Source: Monosporascus cannonballus (taxonomy: Eukaryota > Ascomycota > Sordariomycetes > Xylariales). From it: 64,000 bases of DNA. A program made the position numbers and the translations under genes. The notes below the pieces were generated by a model. That model had not been told where the DNA came from, ran no database searches, and worked only from the letters and a program-made list of their open reading frames with translations. The stretch spans positions 1-64,000 of the forward strand of contig QJNS01000325.1 in NCBI GenBank assembly GCA_004154925.1, read 5' to 3'. This document shows, in pieces, positions 47,578-58,205 of this stretch (position 1 is the first letter of the stretch; each line of letters starts with the position of its first letter).

Positions 47578-48138
47578 ATGAACGACTCGGCCGGCGAGCG
47601 CCATGCTCGCGACGAAGGTAGGGTAGTTAGACCCGACAGCATCGGGAATCTTTCTATGACGACAATGAGGAGGCTAAAAGGCTGACTACCCGCGCCGCTA
47701 ACGTACTATAGCTAACAACCCCCATCTTCCCGGCAGCGCAGAAGACGGACTCGGCGCTCGGCCACTACACGGCGGGTATAGCTACGAGCGTGGTAAGGTG
47801 GCCTACCTACCGAGGCACCTAGGTAGCTGTAACGCAATATCGCTAGAAAGTTACTTGCTACTACTGTCTCTTTACGGACCTAACTCACCTGCTCCCCAAC
47901 ACAGGACACGAACCCGCCGGACCCGCAGCGCGTCAACAAGACGGTCCCGGGCCGGCCAATCCCGCTCGACGCGGAGCCGGCGCTCGCGGAGGGCATCAGG
48001 CGCGACGCCGAGACGGCCAACAACCCTGCGGCCGCGGACCACTTCGCGAAGGCCGCCGAGCAGCTTGACGCCGCGTATCACCAGGACAAGGCGTGGCTGG
48101 CCAAGCACCCCAAGAAGGACCAGGGCAATCGGGAGTAG
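47578..48138 (+). CDS. Small hydrophilic protein, 109 aa, unknown function
   Basis: Three exons (47578-47617, 47737-47792, 47905-48138) with GT..AG introns join in phase: MNDSAGERHARDE, then AQKTDSALGHYTAGIATSV, then DTNPPDPQRVNKTVPGRP. The coding length is divisible by three. The C-terminal half is Ala/Asp/Glu/Lys-rich and helical (AADHFAKAAEQLDAAYHQDK) and ends KKDQGNRE. There is no signal peptide. The composition is that of small cytosolic hydrophilic proteins of the stress or LEA kind, but no named family is recognised. Codon bias in exon 3 is strongly G/C-ending, which supports real coding. Confidence 0.7.
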
Positions 48139-50733
48139 GTGCTGGGGACCTGTGGGTGAAATGGGAGCGGGGCTGGGCAGATATCCCCTCTTGGAGCCGG
48201 TGAGAAAGAGATATTGTTACGGCAGTGGTAACAGTGGTGGATTAATTCTACGGATGAGGTCGGTTGATCTTGTGTTTGCAGTGCCGGCAAGTCCAGAGCT
48301 TCGTAGCCAATGAATTGGAAGGATATCCGTACTTGACATGATGCTTACGTTTGGCTGTTCTAGCTAATCAAGTAGCCGCATGTGTCGATCGCCCGGCTGA
48401 AAACGACGGCGTTATGCTGGGTGTGCACACGGCGTTTTCTCCGTGGAACCGTCCAGCCTATCGATCCCAATGCGGCTTCGGGAGTGGGCATTTCGGTTTT
48501 ATTGGTTTCGATTCTTTCGGGCAAGAGTCCGTGCTTATCACAGTAGCTTCGCGGGATAATTGATTGAGGACGTCGTAAGCACATACCGACGTAGTAGTAT
48601 CTGATCAATCACGCCAAGAGGCACGTTTTCCGATAAGGCTGGTCCGCCAATCATAATGGCACGTTCTTGGCTAAGAGAGGAGGATTACGACGTCTTTTGG
48701 AGTTTCGTCGAATTCTGCATCGTGAGACTCCGGTTTAGAACAAATGGAGGGGAAGTGTTTTCCTTGGTCTTCCCGTCGGCTTACCAAGGACAGGATTCGA
48801 AACAACTCGATAACAGGGTGACAAAGGGATCGTCCCCGCTCTCGAGGGTTGGGAGGATTCTCCCATTGATTCATTGTCTCGGGGTTCAAAAGTTGTGTGT
48901 GTCCTTGGGAGACGTCGGAGGGCCGAAAGCCAATCGAACGCCGGATAATACCGCGATTTCGCGTGGGGATATTACTATACATAGGCTGTGGCAATGGTGC
49001 TAGCATGCGCCTACAGTACCTACGCAATGCGGTAGTCAGCTTTTGTGGGCATTGCGTGTAGCGTGGGTAGCTTAGGCACTTTTCTGTCTACAGTAGTTTC
49101 CATGCGCGGCGCGAGAACGCCTTATCTTAGGAACACTTGATTACGAAGTGCTGTGCTGAGCTTGTGGCCGTACGCAGCTTGCTAGATATGGTGGCACGAA
49201 TAATAGTTCCGCTCTTAGCGACGGGGCCGATACGAACTTCTTCCGTATCTTTGTTTATTTTCATGAGGGGGTCATAGGTGAGTACTCATAAGAACACCTC
49301 GTATTTGGTAGGACAGAGGAGCCTAATACATAAGAGACTTACGCGTCACAGCATTGACGGATCACGTTCATACCTCATACCTCGTACGATCAAGGGATGC
49401 GGTATATAAAGGTACTGAGTACTTGTGGTAAGCAGGCGGGATAAGGCTGGCCTGGCCGTGGGCTTGTCGAGCCTCTCTCATGACCCTCTTCTGCTTCACA
49501 TGCAGCCCAACCCGAACCAGCCCATCCTATGTACCAAAGTGCGTAGAGTGTGTAACTTACATGGATGTTGATGTGAGGCAGGATTCACAGGATCTGACGA
49601 TTGCTTCCTCCGAAGTGAATGGTACTGATAGAGAATTTCCATTTTGGTTTGGTTCCCCGGGGGGGGGGGGGAGGAAGTCATCTTATAAATTCTTTACAGC
49701 GAATGTTTCAGTAGACTTTGGACGAGAAACACACCTAATTTCCCCACCAACGGTTGGGACAAGTATTGGAGAAGGAGTGACAAAAAATGACAGACCTGGA
49801 TTACCTGGAGGAGTGTGGCGCTTTTCAAGCTTCAATTCAATCAATGCCACCCACTTGTTCTATTTACAGCTTAGCCTCCCTCAGCCCCCTTGTACTACAT
49901 CGTAGGGGTAAGTTTAACACCCTAGTCAGGTAATTTATATATAAGTTTTGAATTTTATCATTACATACATTATAGTTTTTACTTTTATACTTTTTCATAT
50001 ATAAAAAGTTAAATATTATCCGATTCCCATTAAGCAAGCGCTTATATGAATTAAAGCCTCAATATAGTAATAGCGCTGGCTCTACCGCTAAGGGGTACCT
50101 GACAAGGATGTTAATATTTGGCCTCGTACTCAGTAGGAATCCACTCCTTTCCCCACGAGAGATATCCATCCTTTCCTAGCTTTTCCAAAGTTTCCCCCAA
50201 GAGCCCCAATTCCGCTGGGTCTTGGTTCTTTGTCGCTGGTCGCAGAAACTGGACTTTCTATGAAGCATTACGCATCCCTCACCCACCATCGTTATTCCCG
50301 ACTTGTGATTTTATGTCAACCACTCACTCGTTACCTCAAATGCAAATCGGAAGAAAAGCTGCCTTGCTCTGAATCCGACACATACATTCATGTAGTGTTG
50401 TCATTCTATTCCTTCGCTACCTAGATATCGAACATTCAATTCATATTACGCTTTACATAGGATAGTGTCCTTTTAATCGTTGGATTCACCCCCTTTATCA
50501 TCATTTCGATCGAGACGCGTAATCAGCTACGACCGAACCCTGATACTGCACCTACCGTCGCTAGAAGACCTTCGACACACGAAACCTTGAAACGAAACTT
50601 AATCCCGTGGATATGCTGCGATTTTGACCCTAGCTGCTCGCCTTCGCACGAAATCGTCGCATCAATTGCGCTGCCCACCCGCTACCTATCACGTTCTCAA
50701 TCGGCCTCTGACACTTTTTTCGTCGCCTCGATT
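48139..50733. other. Gene-poor region, 2.6 kb, with an A/T-rich island
   Basis: Frames at 48656-49027 are open on both strands and carry no recognisable motif. An A/T-rich island spans about 49920-50060 and contrasts with its neighbours. A G13 run lies at 49659-49671. The final 300 bases are C/T-rich (for example 50680-50730) and should contain the YND1 promoter and 5' leader. Confidence 0.45.
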
Positions 50734-52874
50734 ATGGGGAAGGGAAAATGTAAGCAGCCGCGAGTTGTGCTACCAATTGCGTTACTGACCGGCGATTCGA
50801 TCGATTAGGGCGCTGGGGTGTCATACTTGACGCTGGCTCCTCCGGGACCCGTGTGTATGTCTATAGATGGAAAGACGCGGCGAAAGCCATAAAGGATGCG
50901 TCCTACGAGTTACATAGTCTGCCTCGGCTGCAATCGAAGAAGAAATGGACCAAGAAAATTCGTCCCGGTGTCTCGACTTTTGGCGACCATCCCGAAGACG
51001 TCGGCCCCGACCATCTGCAAGGCCTCATCGATCATGCCATGGACATCATACCAGAGGAGAAGCATGCGGATACTCCGATATTCCTCATGGCTACGGCGGG
51101 TATGCGACTACTCCCCGCTGATCAGCAGCGCGCTGTGACTTCGAAGATCTGCTCCTATTTCCGTCAACACACCCAATTCTCTCTTCCCGACTGCGACCTG
51201 CACGTCCAAGTTATTCCTGGCGCGACAGAAGGACTATATGGATGGATTGCCGCGAACTATCTGCTGGGGGGCTTCGACGACCCGAACGGGCATGCGCACG
51301 GCAAAGGTCACCATACCTATGGCTTCCTCGACATGGGCGGCGCCTCGGCACAGATCGCTTTCGCGCCGAATGCTACCGTAGCCGAACAGCACGCGGACGA
51401 TCTTCAGCTTCTCAGAATACGAACGCTGAACGGCGCACCTCTCGAGTACAAGGTCTTCACTACGACCTGGCTTCGGTTCGGCATGCACGAAGCCCGACAG
51501 CGATACGTCAATAAACTGCTCGACACCTACCTTGTGGAAGATAAGCAACATGAAGTCCCGGATCCTTGCCTACCCCGGGGATTGCGGACGACGACGGACG
51601 GCGACATTATCAAGGGCAAGTCCTCGAAGATGGAACTAGTTGGGACAGGCGAGTTCGACGACTGCTTACGGATGACGAAGCCGCTGTTGGGCAAAGATAT
51701 GGTGTGTAATGATCCGCCTTGCTTGCTGAACGGTCAGCACGTCCCTCCCATCGACTTCGATGTGAATCATTTCGTCGGTGTATCTGAGTTCTGGCATTCC
51801 ACGCACGGTGTCTTCTCAAACGACGAAGTATCCTCCTACGACTTCGACACGTACCAGAAGAAGGTATTGGAATTCTGTAGTCAAAGCTGGGATGAGATGG
51901 AGGGTGCCATCAGTCGACGGAAGGGTAGCGCAGCCCAGGAGGCGCAGGAAGCCTGCTTCAAGGCATCCTGGTTAATAAATGTTCTACACGAAGGCCTCGG
52001 CATCCCGAGGGTCGGGTTAGAATCGACGCCTGCGCCGGACGTCAACGCTACGAAGGGAGTCGGCGACGCTGCGAAGGAGAAAGGTTTCTTGGATCCTTTC
52101 CAAGCTGCCGATAAGATTGACGGGTTTGAGGTAAGCTGGACGCTCGGCAAGATGTTACTTTACGCCTCCGGCCAAATACCCCCCCAGTCGAACGCCAATC
52201 TACCGGTCGGCTTCGGAAGCAATGTGAAAGGCACCCCTCCAGACTTCCAGTACGCCGGCTCGACGTACAATTCTTCTCTGACTTGGGATGAAGATGATGA
52301 CGACTGGAGCGATACCGCGGAGGAGTTCCTGGATCACGCCAAGTCTCGATCTTCGTCGGGCTTTCTTCCCTTCGTTCTAATTTTATTTCTCCTCGCTTTT
52401 CTATTCCGGAAACGAGATAGGAGGATGCGACTGTATACTAGGATTAATTCGATATTGCGTTACCGTCGGCGGCCAGGAAGCCCTCGGAAAGGCGGACGCG
52501 GATTCTCGAACTTCGCAAAACAGATATTCGGTCGTGGGGCATATAATTACGAAAGGGTACTGGAGGAGGGTGACTTCGACCAGTTCGAGCTGGGAGATAC
52601 CTCATCCGACGACGGCGACCACTCAGACGGTAGCGGGACGTCCCGAATCGGACGTGCTTCTGGCCTGGCTACGCCGAAGCTCAACATTGAAGGTTTTGAC
52701 GACTTGGCGAAGCCTGCGCATCCGAGTAACGCGATTGATCGAAGCGGGCTGGCGGTTCGAACGGAAAGCCGCGAGCGGCTGTATCCCCAAATGCTCTACG
52801 CCGGTAGGAGGAGCCGCACTGGCAGTCCCGCCAGACAAAAAAGCCCATTGATGAGTCCACTGGACAGGGGCTGA
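50734..52874 (+). CDS. YND1: Golgi apyrase YND1 (GDA1/CD39 family)
   Basis: Ynd1 hydrolyses nucleoside di- and triphosphates in the Golgi lumen and so supports nucleotide-sugar import for glycosylation. A 16-nt first exon (50734-50749) encodes MGKGK and, after a 59-nt intron, joins WRWGVILDAGSSGTRVYVYR, which includes apyrase conserved region 1. Other apyrase regions are FLMATAGMRLL (ACR2), PGATEGLYGWIAANYLLGG (ACR3) and GFLDMGGASAQIAFAPNA (ACR4). A single membrane segment, FLPFVLILFLLAFLF, near residue 530 is followed by a basic stretch and a 150-residue cytoplasmic Ser/Asp tail. The total is 693 residues. Topology and tail length match Ynd1, not Gda1. It lies near ANP1 and the GEA gene, which are also Golgi genes. 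Confidence 0.95.
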
Positions 52875-53800
52875 ACGTATCCCCCGGGCAACCTGTTGTA
52901 TTAGAACTTTTCCGCCTGTAGGATTTTTATTCGGCGCTACATTGGCGGGTACTGGTCATGTCTAGGCGTTACCGGCCAAAATGATACCGGAATTTTATGT
53001 GAGACGTTAGGGCGGCTTGGTGTCTACTTCGATTGGGGCGGGCTTTGGGTCGCTTGTACGCATCTTGGGGATACGGTACTAGGATATCATAGTCCATTCA
53101 GCTTGTCTCGATTATGTGGCATTTGCTTGCAATTTCTCAATCTGTCTTGCCCGGCGGCTCGTAGTAAATATTGTGGTGATTATGAACAAATGTAAACCTG
53201 GACACCAGGCCATTCGTAATGTCCAGTCTTAAAGCACCTTTTCTGCTCGCCGTGCGCCGTTCTACAGAGATGGTACTCGACAATGCCCGTATGACTCTTG
53301 GCAGGTGGCTATCCACCAGCCACCATATCAGCAGACGCGAGTCCAGCTAGCGAATAGCTCAATGTCCATGCGTGGAGAGAGATTCCTCTGTTTCTTGCGT
53401 GAAGGAGCCCTCGGCCCGAGTTGGACAAGCCCGGCCGCTCATGCGACGAACAGCACCTGCTGCCTGCCGCTATTACCCTTTCTCCCACCGCTCGTCTATG
53501 GGCCTTTTGTCCTTGTCTATCTCATATCCTCTGCTGCTCGGCTGGTGCTTCTTCCTCTGCACCACTTCCATATTTGACTTATCGCCATGAATCTTCCCCT
53601 GCGCGGTTATCCGTCCCCTCCTCGCCTTTTATATCACTCTCTTTCATCAACTATGCTCGTAGATAATCATTCATTACGCTTCCCGTCCAATTAACCGGTG
53701 TTCGTTGTCGCCGTGCAATCGTCGTCTTCAACGGGGCGGGCAGCACCGAACCAACCGACCAACCGAGAGCCCCACTGCCTATTACCCAGCCTAGTCCGAT
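52875..53800. other. Intergenic region, C/T-rich, between YND1 and the Hikeshi-like gene
   Basis: Both flanking genes end here (convergent). A pyrimidine-rich stretch at about 53440-53660 would look like a plus-strand leader, but no coding region follows before the Hikeshi-like stop at 53801. No gene is supported. Confidence 0.4.
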
Positions 53801-54508
53801 TCACTGCTCCTGCTCCCTCTCAAGGAACGTCGGGTCGCTGCGCACGCGTCCCTCGAACTTGCGCCACCACTCCTGGAACGCCTTGAGCGGCACCACCTCG
53901 ACGCCGCCCTCGCCCACCTGCCCGCTGAAGCCCGACAGGAAGTTATACGCGTTCTGGATGATGCGCTGGGCGAGGACCTGCGTCGACGGCCGCTGATGCT
54001 GATGCTGCTGCCCGCCCGGACGGCCCGCCGCACCGCTGCCCCCGTTTTCCATTTGTTGTTGTTGTTGTTGTTGTTGTTGCTGCTGCTGCTGTTGTATCCG
54101 CTCCGCGACGCTCGCCGCCGGCTCGAAGGAGACGCCGATCACGACGCCCTCGCCCGTCGTCGCGGCATCTCCCCCGCTCCCGTCGGCGGCCGGGTGGCTC
54201 AGCCTGAAGACGGCGCTCTCCTTGCCGGGCCCCACGCCGCCGAGGAACCGGAATACGGGCTCGGCCGACTCCCCGCGCAGCAGCGCGCCCGAGTTCTGCG
54301 CCACGTAGATGGCGGCGGCCGTGCCGTCGGGCGGCGCGACGCCGGGCAGCAGGAACACGGCGAGGTGGGAGAAGGGCTTCGCCGCGGGCGCCGTCGCCGG
54401 CTGCGGGATCGCGTACAGGAAGGACGTCGGCGTCGGCTGCGACGTCGGCTGGGTTATCAGGGGCTGGCCGGCGGGTAGGATGCCGAGGAGGGGCTGCTGG
54501 GCGGCCAT
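53801..54508 (-). CDS. Hikeshi/OPI10-like protein with polyglutamine
   Basis: Hikeshi imports Hsp70 into the nucleus under heat stress; yeast Opi10 is the fungal member. The single exon encodes 235 residues. The N-terminal domain has LLGILPAGQPLITQP and SHLAVFLLPG, with repeated F-G/hydrophobic strands and PVFRFLGGVGPGKESAVFRL. The C-terminal part has AQRIIQNAYNFLSGFSG and WWRKFEGRVRSDPTFLERE. Between the two domains is a run of 14 Gln, encoded by mixed CAA and CAG, followed by Gly and His/Gln-rich sequence. The length is slightly above the family norm because of this insert. Start ATG 54508 has no better upstream alternative. Confidence 0.9.
   Translation of the reverse strand: MAAQQPLLGILPAGQPLITQPTSQPTPTSFLYAIPQPATAPAAKPFSHLAVFLLPGVAPPDGTAAAIYVAQNSGALLRGESAEPVFRFLGGVGPGKESAVFRLSHPAADGSGGDAATTGEGVVIGVSFEPAASVAERIQQQQQQQQQQQQQQMENGGSGAAGRPGGQQHQHQRPSTQVLAQRIIQNAYNFLSGFSGQVGEGGVEVVPLKAFQEWWRKFEGRVRSDPTFLEREQEQ
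54062..54094 (-). repeat. Polyglutamine trinucleotide tract in the Hikeshi-like gene
   Basis: A CAA/CAG tract of 14 codons (about 54053-54094) is read on the minus strand. The mixture of CAA and CAG makes it less prone to slippage than a pure CAG run. Confidence 0.85.
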
Positions 54509-55444
54509 CGGGGGCGGGAGTTTTTTCGAGGGGGTTGCTGCCGTGTGTATCTTTGTCTCGTCTCGTCTCGGCCGCTTCGACGGAGGCGAGACAGATGCGA
54601 GATTCGGGAGAGCCTTGGTTAGGCCAAGGTTGGTGCGTAATATGCCGCTGCCAGATGGCTACGTATATATCTAGACTATGGTATCGACGGAGCTCTGAAT
54701 TGACGAATCAGATGCGGCTAAAAGAACAGAACCCTTCGGGGTCTTTTGTGCGCATACGAACACGCGACAATGGCTTTTGTTGACGTTGAAAGTACGTAGT
54801 CTTTCTTTTTTTCTGTCAACCCCCCTAACCCCCCTGCTCCCGCGGCCGTTGCTGGGAGAGATGGATATCGAAGCTTCCATAGGGCTCTCGAACCACGAAT
54901 TCGAACTAAAAACGTCACCGGGTCCTGCATCGGTAGACAGCTGCGCTAATGCGGGCCAAGACAGCCCTGGGAGGACGTGGCGTGGCCCCTCCCTTCCTCC
55001 CTTCCTCCCTCCCTCCCTCCTGCATCAGTCCCCGGTCCCTGGATGTTTATCTGCCTGCAATGAGGAAGGATGGAGGTGCAGAGGTCGAGGGGCTGTCTTT
55101 GTGTAAACGCCGGGCAACTTGTTCTGGTGGTGCAGGATTATTGGCAGAAATCTACAGTAATAGGGTCTCCTGCCGAGTACTGCTCCTTGTTCATTTGTGA
55201 GACGAGATTACATAATACATTCCCAGGAACAGCGGGAATGGAGTTGCTGCGTTTTAACTTCATACGTTGTGATGGGGATAAGCAATAATGGCCAATATCC
55301 GGTATCATTCGCCGAAATCTCTGGTGCAGGTCTGAACTTTTTGATCCACCCAAGTAAACCATCAGGCTACGAAATAACGAGGACTGCTGGCTGCAGCTAC
55401 TGCCAAGATACCACATCGCCCGCGCAAAGGGCATGCCCGCAAAG
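54509..55444. promoter_or_regulatory. Divergent region between the Hikeshi-like gene and the NUDIX gene
   Basis: Two start codons point outward from this 0.9-kb stretch. It contains a pure TCTCG/TTCG-rich part near 54555-54590 and a CCCT/TCCC microsatellite at about 54986-55020. Short frames have no recognised domains. Confidence 0.45.
54986..55020 (+). repeat. TCCC-type microsatellite
   Basis: Imperfect TCCC repeats form a purine/pyrimidine strand-asymmetric tract in the divergent promoter region. Confidence 0.7.
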
Positions 55445-56606
55445 ATGGCAAAGCGCCTCAGCAACCTGGACCTCATGAAGGAGGTAGATGCGTAAGTTCA
55501 TTAATCGAATCCCGAGGGGGTGAAGAGGGATCGGCGGGTCGATATTTGTCGTATATGATCCATCTTTTCTAACCCCGCAGTACTATTCCCCCCACCGCAG
55601 CTTCCCCTACGAAAACACGGAGCCCGAGGTCTTCCGGGCCCTGACGTCGGAGCTCTACACGCTGACCTGGAGGGACGGCCAGCCGCTGGGCTACATGCTC
55701 AGGTCGGTTGTGGAGGAGCTCGTCGGGGTGCCGGAGGCGATCCGCGGCCCCGTGGCCGTCGACCACGCCGCGCGCACGGTCCACGCCTTCGAGCACGGCG
55801 CCACGGAGGCGGAGCGCACGCGCACCGTCGCCGCCGTCATGGACTACTGGAAGGCGCGGGGCACGTTCGCGACCCTGCGCGGCTGGCGCGATGAGCTCTG
55901 GCCCGTGTACGCGGCGGTCGGGAGTGGCGGCGGCGGCGGCGGCGGCGGCGGGGATGGGGATGGGGATGGGGAGGGGAGGCCCCTCGAGGTGCTGTACAGC
56001 GTGGAGCGCAGCGGCATGGGGCTGCTTGGGACGATGCGGTACGGGGTGCACATGGTGGCGTACGTGCGCGACGAGGCGGCGCCGCACGGGCTGCGGCTCT
56101 GGGTGCCGCGGCGCGCGGCCGACAAGGCGACGTTCCCCGGCATGCTGGACAACACGGCCGCGGGCGGGCTCATGACGGGCGAGGAACCCTTCGAGTGCAT
56201 GGTGCGCGAGGCCGACGAGGAGGCCGACATTCCGGGGCACGTGATGCGCGCGCGGGCCCGGCTCACGGGCACCGTCACCTACATCTACATCACGGACGAG
56301 CGGACGGGCGGGGAGCGCGGGCAGATCTACCCCGAGACGCAGTGGGTTTACGAGATCGAATTGCCCAGCGACTTCACGCCGGCGCCCAAGGACGGCGAGG
56401 CCGAGGGGTTCTGCCTGATGACCGTGGACGAGGTCAGGGAGGAGCTCGCCCGCGGGAGCTTCAAGCCCAACTGCGCCCTCGTCACCCTGGACTTCCTCGT
56501 CCGCCACGGCATCCTGACGCGCGAGAACGAGCCCGACTACGACGAGATCGTCCGGCGCATGCACCGCAAGGTGCCTTTCCCCGGTCCGCACCAGGCTGCC
56601 TCTTGA
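55445..56606 (+). CDS. DUF4743-NUDIX hydrolase (thiamine pyrophosphokinase-related)
   Basis: Fungal members of this family join an N-terminal DUF4743 domain to a NUDIX domain and are often annotated thiamine pyrophosphokinase-related; the plant relative hydrolyses oxidised thiamine diphosphates. Exon 1 (55445-55491) reads MAKRLSNLDLMKEVDA and joins exon 2 at 55601 in FPYENTEPEVFRAL. Two acceptors are possible (55580 and 55600); only the second gives the conserved phase. The NUDIX box fits G-x5-E-x7-REAxEEAD: the late Gly is Asp, as is common in this family, while the metal-binding READEE core is kept. GLMTGEEPFECMVREADEEA and IYPETQWVYEIELPSDF are landmarks. A Gly run from GGC repeats (about 55926-55951) and a GGGGAT hexamer run form an insert. 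The total is 350 residues. Confidence 0.9.
55926..55978 (+). repeat. GGC and GGGGAT repeats coding a Gly/Asp insert
   Basis: GGC repeats encode a run of Gly and are followed by GGGGAT units encoding Gly-Asp, in frame within the NUDIX gene. The tract is probably variable between strains. Confidence 0.85.
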
Positions 56607-56954
56607 AAGTCCTGGCACGGTGACCCTGCCGCTCCTCTCCCTCGTGATTTTCGCTACAATTCATACATACATACATCCATACATATATATATCCACAGAA
56701 GGGGGCAGTACACAGACATCCCAACCTCTCATATGGCCGGATGGCACGAATAGACTCTCTCATAGGCTGGCGCACAGCTAAGACTATACGCATCCTGATA
56801 CCCGATACATTAGATAGCCTTTTGCAAAGCCCCTTTTTTTTTTGGTTCGGAATCCCTTGCGCCCGTTTCCCAAAAAAACTTCAGAATGGTCATGGTCGTC
56901 GTGATGATCGATGTTCCGTATGACGGTGGTTGAGATTATTTAAATTATTTAAAA
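56607..56954. terminator. Shared 3' region of the NUDIX gene and RPB8
   Basis: Two genes converge on this 348-base stretch. It contains CATA/TATA repeats (about 56660-56692), a T10 run (56834-56843) and a TTTAAATTATTTAAAATTA stretch at 56938-56956 next to the RPB8 stop, which is suitable for 3'-end formation on both strands. No gene is seen inside. Confidence 0.45.
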
Positions 56955-57125
56955 TTACTTCTTGACCAGCAGATAGGTGTTCTCGACGCGAAGGGGAGTC
57001 AGCTTCTTATACGGACCCTCCAGCATCATCAGAAGACCACCGAACGAGATGTATGCCCGACTGTATGCCATGTTAGCGAATCCCCACCTTCACATTCTCA
57101 CTACGTCCCACGGTCATTCTATCCC

Positions 57126-57177
<52 letters not shown>

Positions 57178-57669
57178 CGGGGGGNNNNNNNNNNGTGCCC
57201 CGGGGATTTTTTAAAACCCCCCCCCCCCCCCCCCCCCTTGCACCCATATGGATCTACGCCAAACGGGGAAGAGAAAGAAAAAAGGGCAAAGGACTCACAT
57301 CGTCTGACCGTCGCTCCCGTCCTCGAACTTGTAGATCTTGCCGTGGCAGACGTAGTCGTACATGTCGGCGAGGGTGGACTCCTCGCCGCCGGGGCCGCCG
57401 GCGTTGCGGACGTCGCGCCAGCCCTTGCCCTCGGCGGCGTCGCTGCCGTCGCCGTCGCGGTTGCCGTCGAGCGACAGGCTCGTGGCCAGCACGACCTGCA
57501 GCGTCTCGCCGACGTGGCACGGGAACAGCTCGATGTTGATGTCGAGCTTCAGCTCCGTCTGGTTGTCCGTCGACGTGCCCGTGATCCGCGCCACGCGGTC
57601 GTACTTGGACTGGTCGTAGTCCGTCACCGTGAACGTGTCCTCGAAGAGCTGCGCGTCGCCGGCCGACAT
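56955..57669 (-). CDS. RPB8: RNA polymerase subunit RPB8 (Pol I, II and III)
   Basis: Rpb8 is a small OB-fold subunit shared by all three nuclear RNA polymerases. Exon 1 (57669-57299) starts MSAGDAQLFEDTFTVTDYDQ and contains the conserved YDRVARITG and LDINIELFPCHVGE. Exon 2 (57060-56955) gives RAYISFGGLLMMLEGPYK and ends TYLLVKK. The total is 158 residues; a linker rich in Gly/Asp (GNRDGDGSDAAEGKG) makes it slightly long. The intron (57298-57061, donor GTGAGT, branch GCTAAC) contains a G50 run, ten N and a C21 run, so its true length is unknown, but both splice sites are intact. Only intronic sequence is affected by the gap. Confidence 0.94.
57128..57237. other. Assembly gap with G50 and C21 runs in the RPB8 intron
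   Basis: Fifty G (57128-57177) and a short G/C stretch lead into ten N (57185-57194); after it come TTTTTTAAAA and 21 C (57217-57237). The opposite homopolymers on either side suggest read ends of low quality, not genomic sequence. Confidence 0.9.
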
Positions 57670-58205
57670 GTTTTGGCTTCCGGGAGTGCCTGTGGTGCCT
57701 GTAGTGCCTGATGAATTAACCGTGGCTTTTCTTTCCCGTCTTATCGAGGGATCTCGGATATCGGACGGGTCGGCGTGGACTGTGCAGCGAGCAGGGGTGC
57801 GGCCGTAAATCAATCCTGGTGGTGCTGGTGCTGGCGGTGACTTTTCGATGTGGTGTTTTGGATGGTCGCGGCCCCAAGAATGCGAACTAAAGTAATTTTT
57901 AAGCTGCGGCGGGGCGCGTACAGTGATTGGCCCAAGCGCTAACTTATACTTACAGGCGGTTTTCCTGTTGATCCGCGGCTATGCTGCGCTAAATTAGGTA
58001 CTTTGAGGGCACAAACCCATCACCATATAGCGGGGCATGTTCACTGGCTGGCACATCTAGTAGCAGTCAGTATTCCTATCTTGGCTCAGGCAATTCGATG
58101 GCAATACTTTCAGTAAAGTGCTTCGGGTCATGCAAATAGCTAGCGGTACATCCCCATAAATAACGTTCTCAAAACCGCGAGCTCTTCCGGCCGGATGTCG
58201 CAGCG
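57670..58205. promoter_or_regulatory. Divergent promoter between RPB8 and ELP4
   Basis: Start codons on opposite strands are 536 bases apart, so both promoters lie here. A CCATAAATAACG word is about 50 bases upstream of the ELP4 ATG. A G/C-rich strip lies at 57895-57935. No transcription factor site can be assigned with confidence. Confidence 0.5.

Noticed and set aside
48656..49027. Overlapping 115- and 118-codon frames on opposite strands
   Set aside because: Both lack motifs and codon bias; probably chance.
55569..56618. 349-codon minus-strand ORF opposite the NUDIX gene
   Set aside because: It mirrors G/C-ending codons of the real gene and has no domain; the plus strand has a clear NUDIX box.
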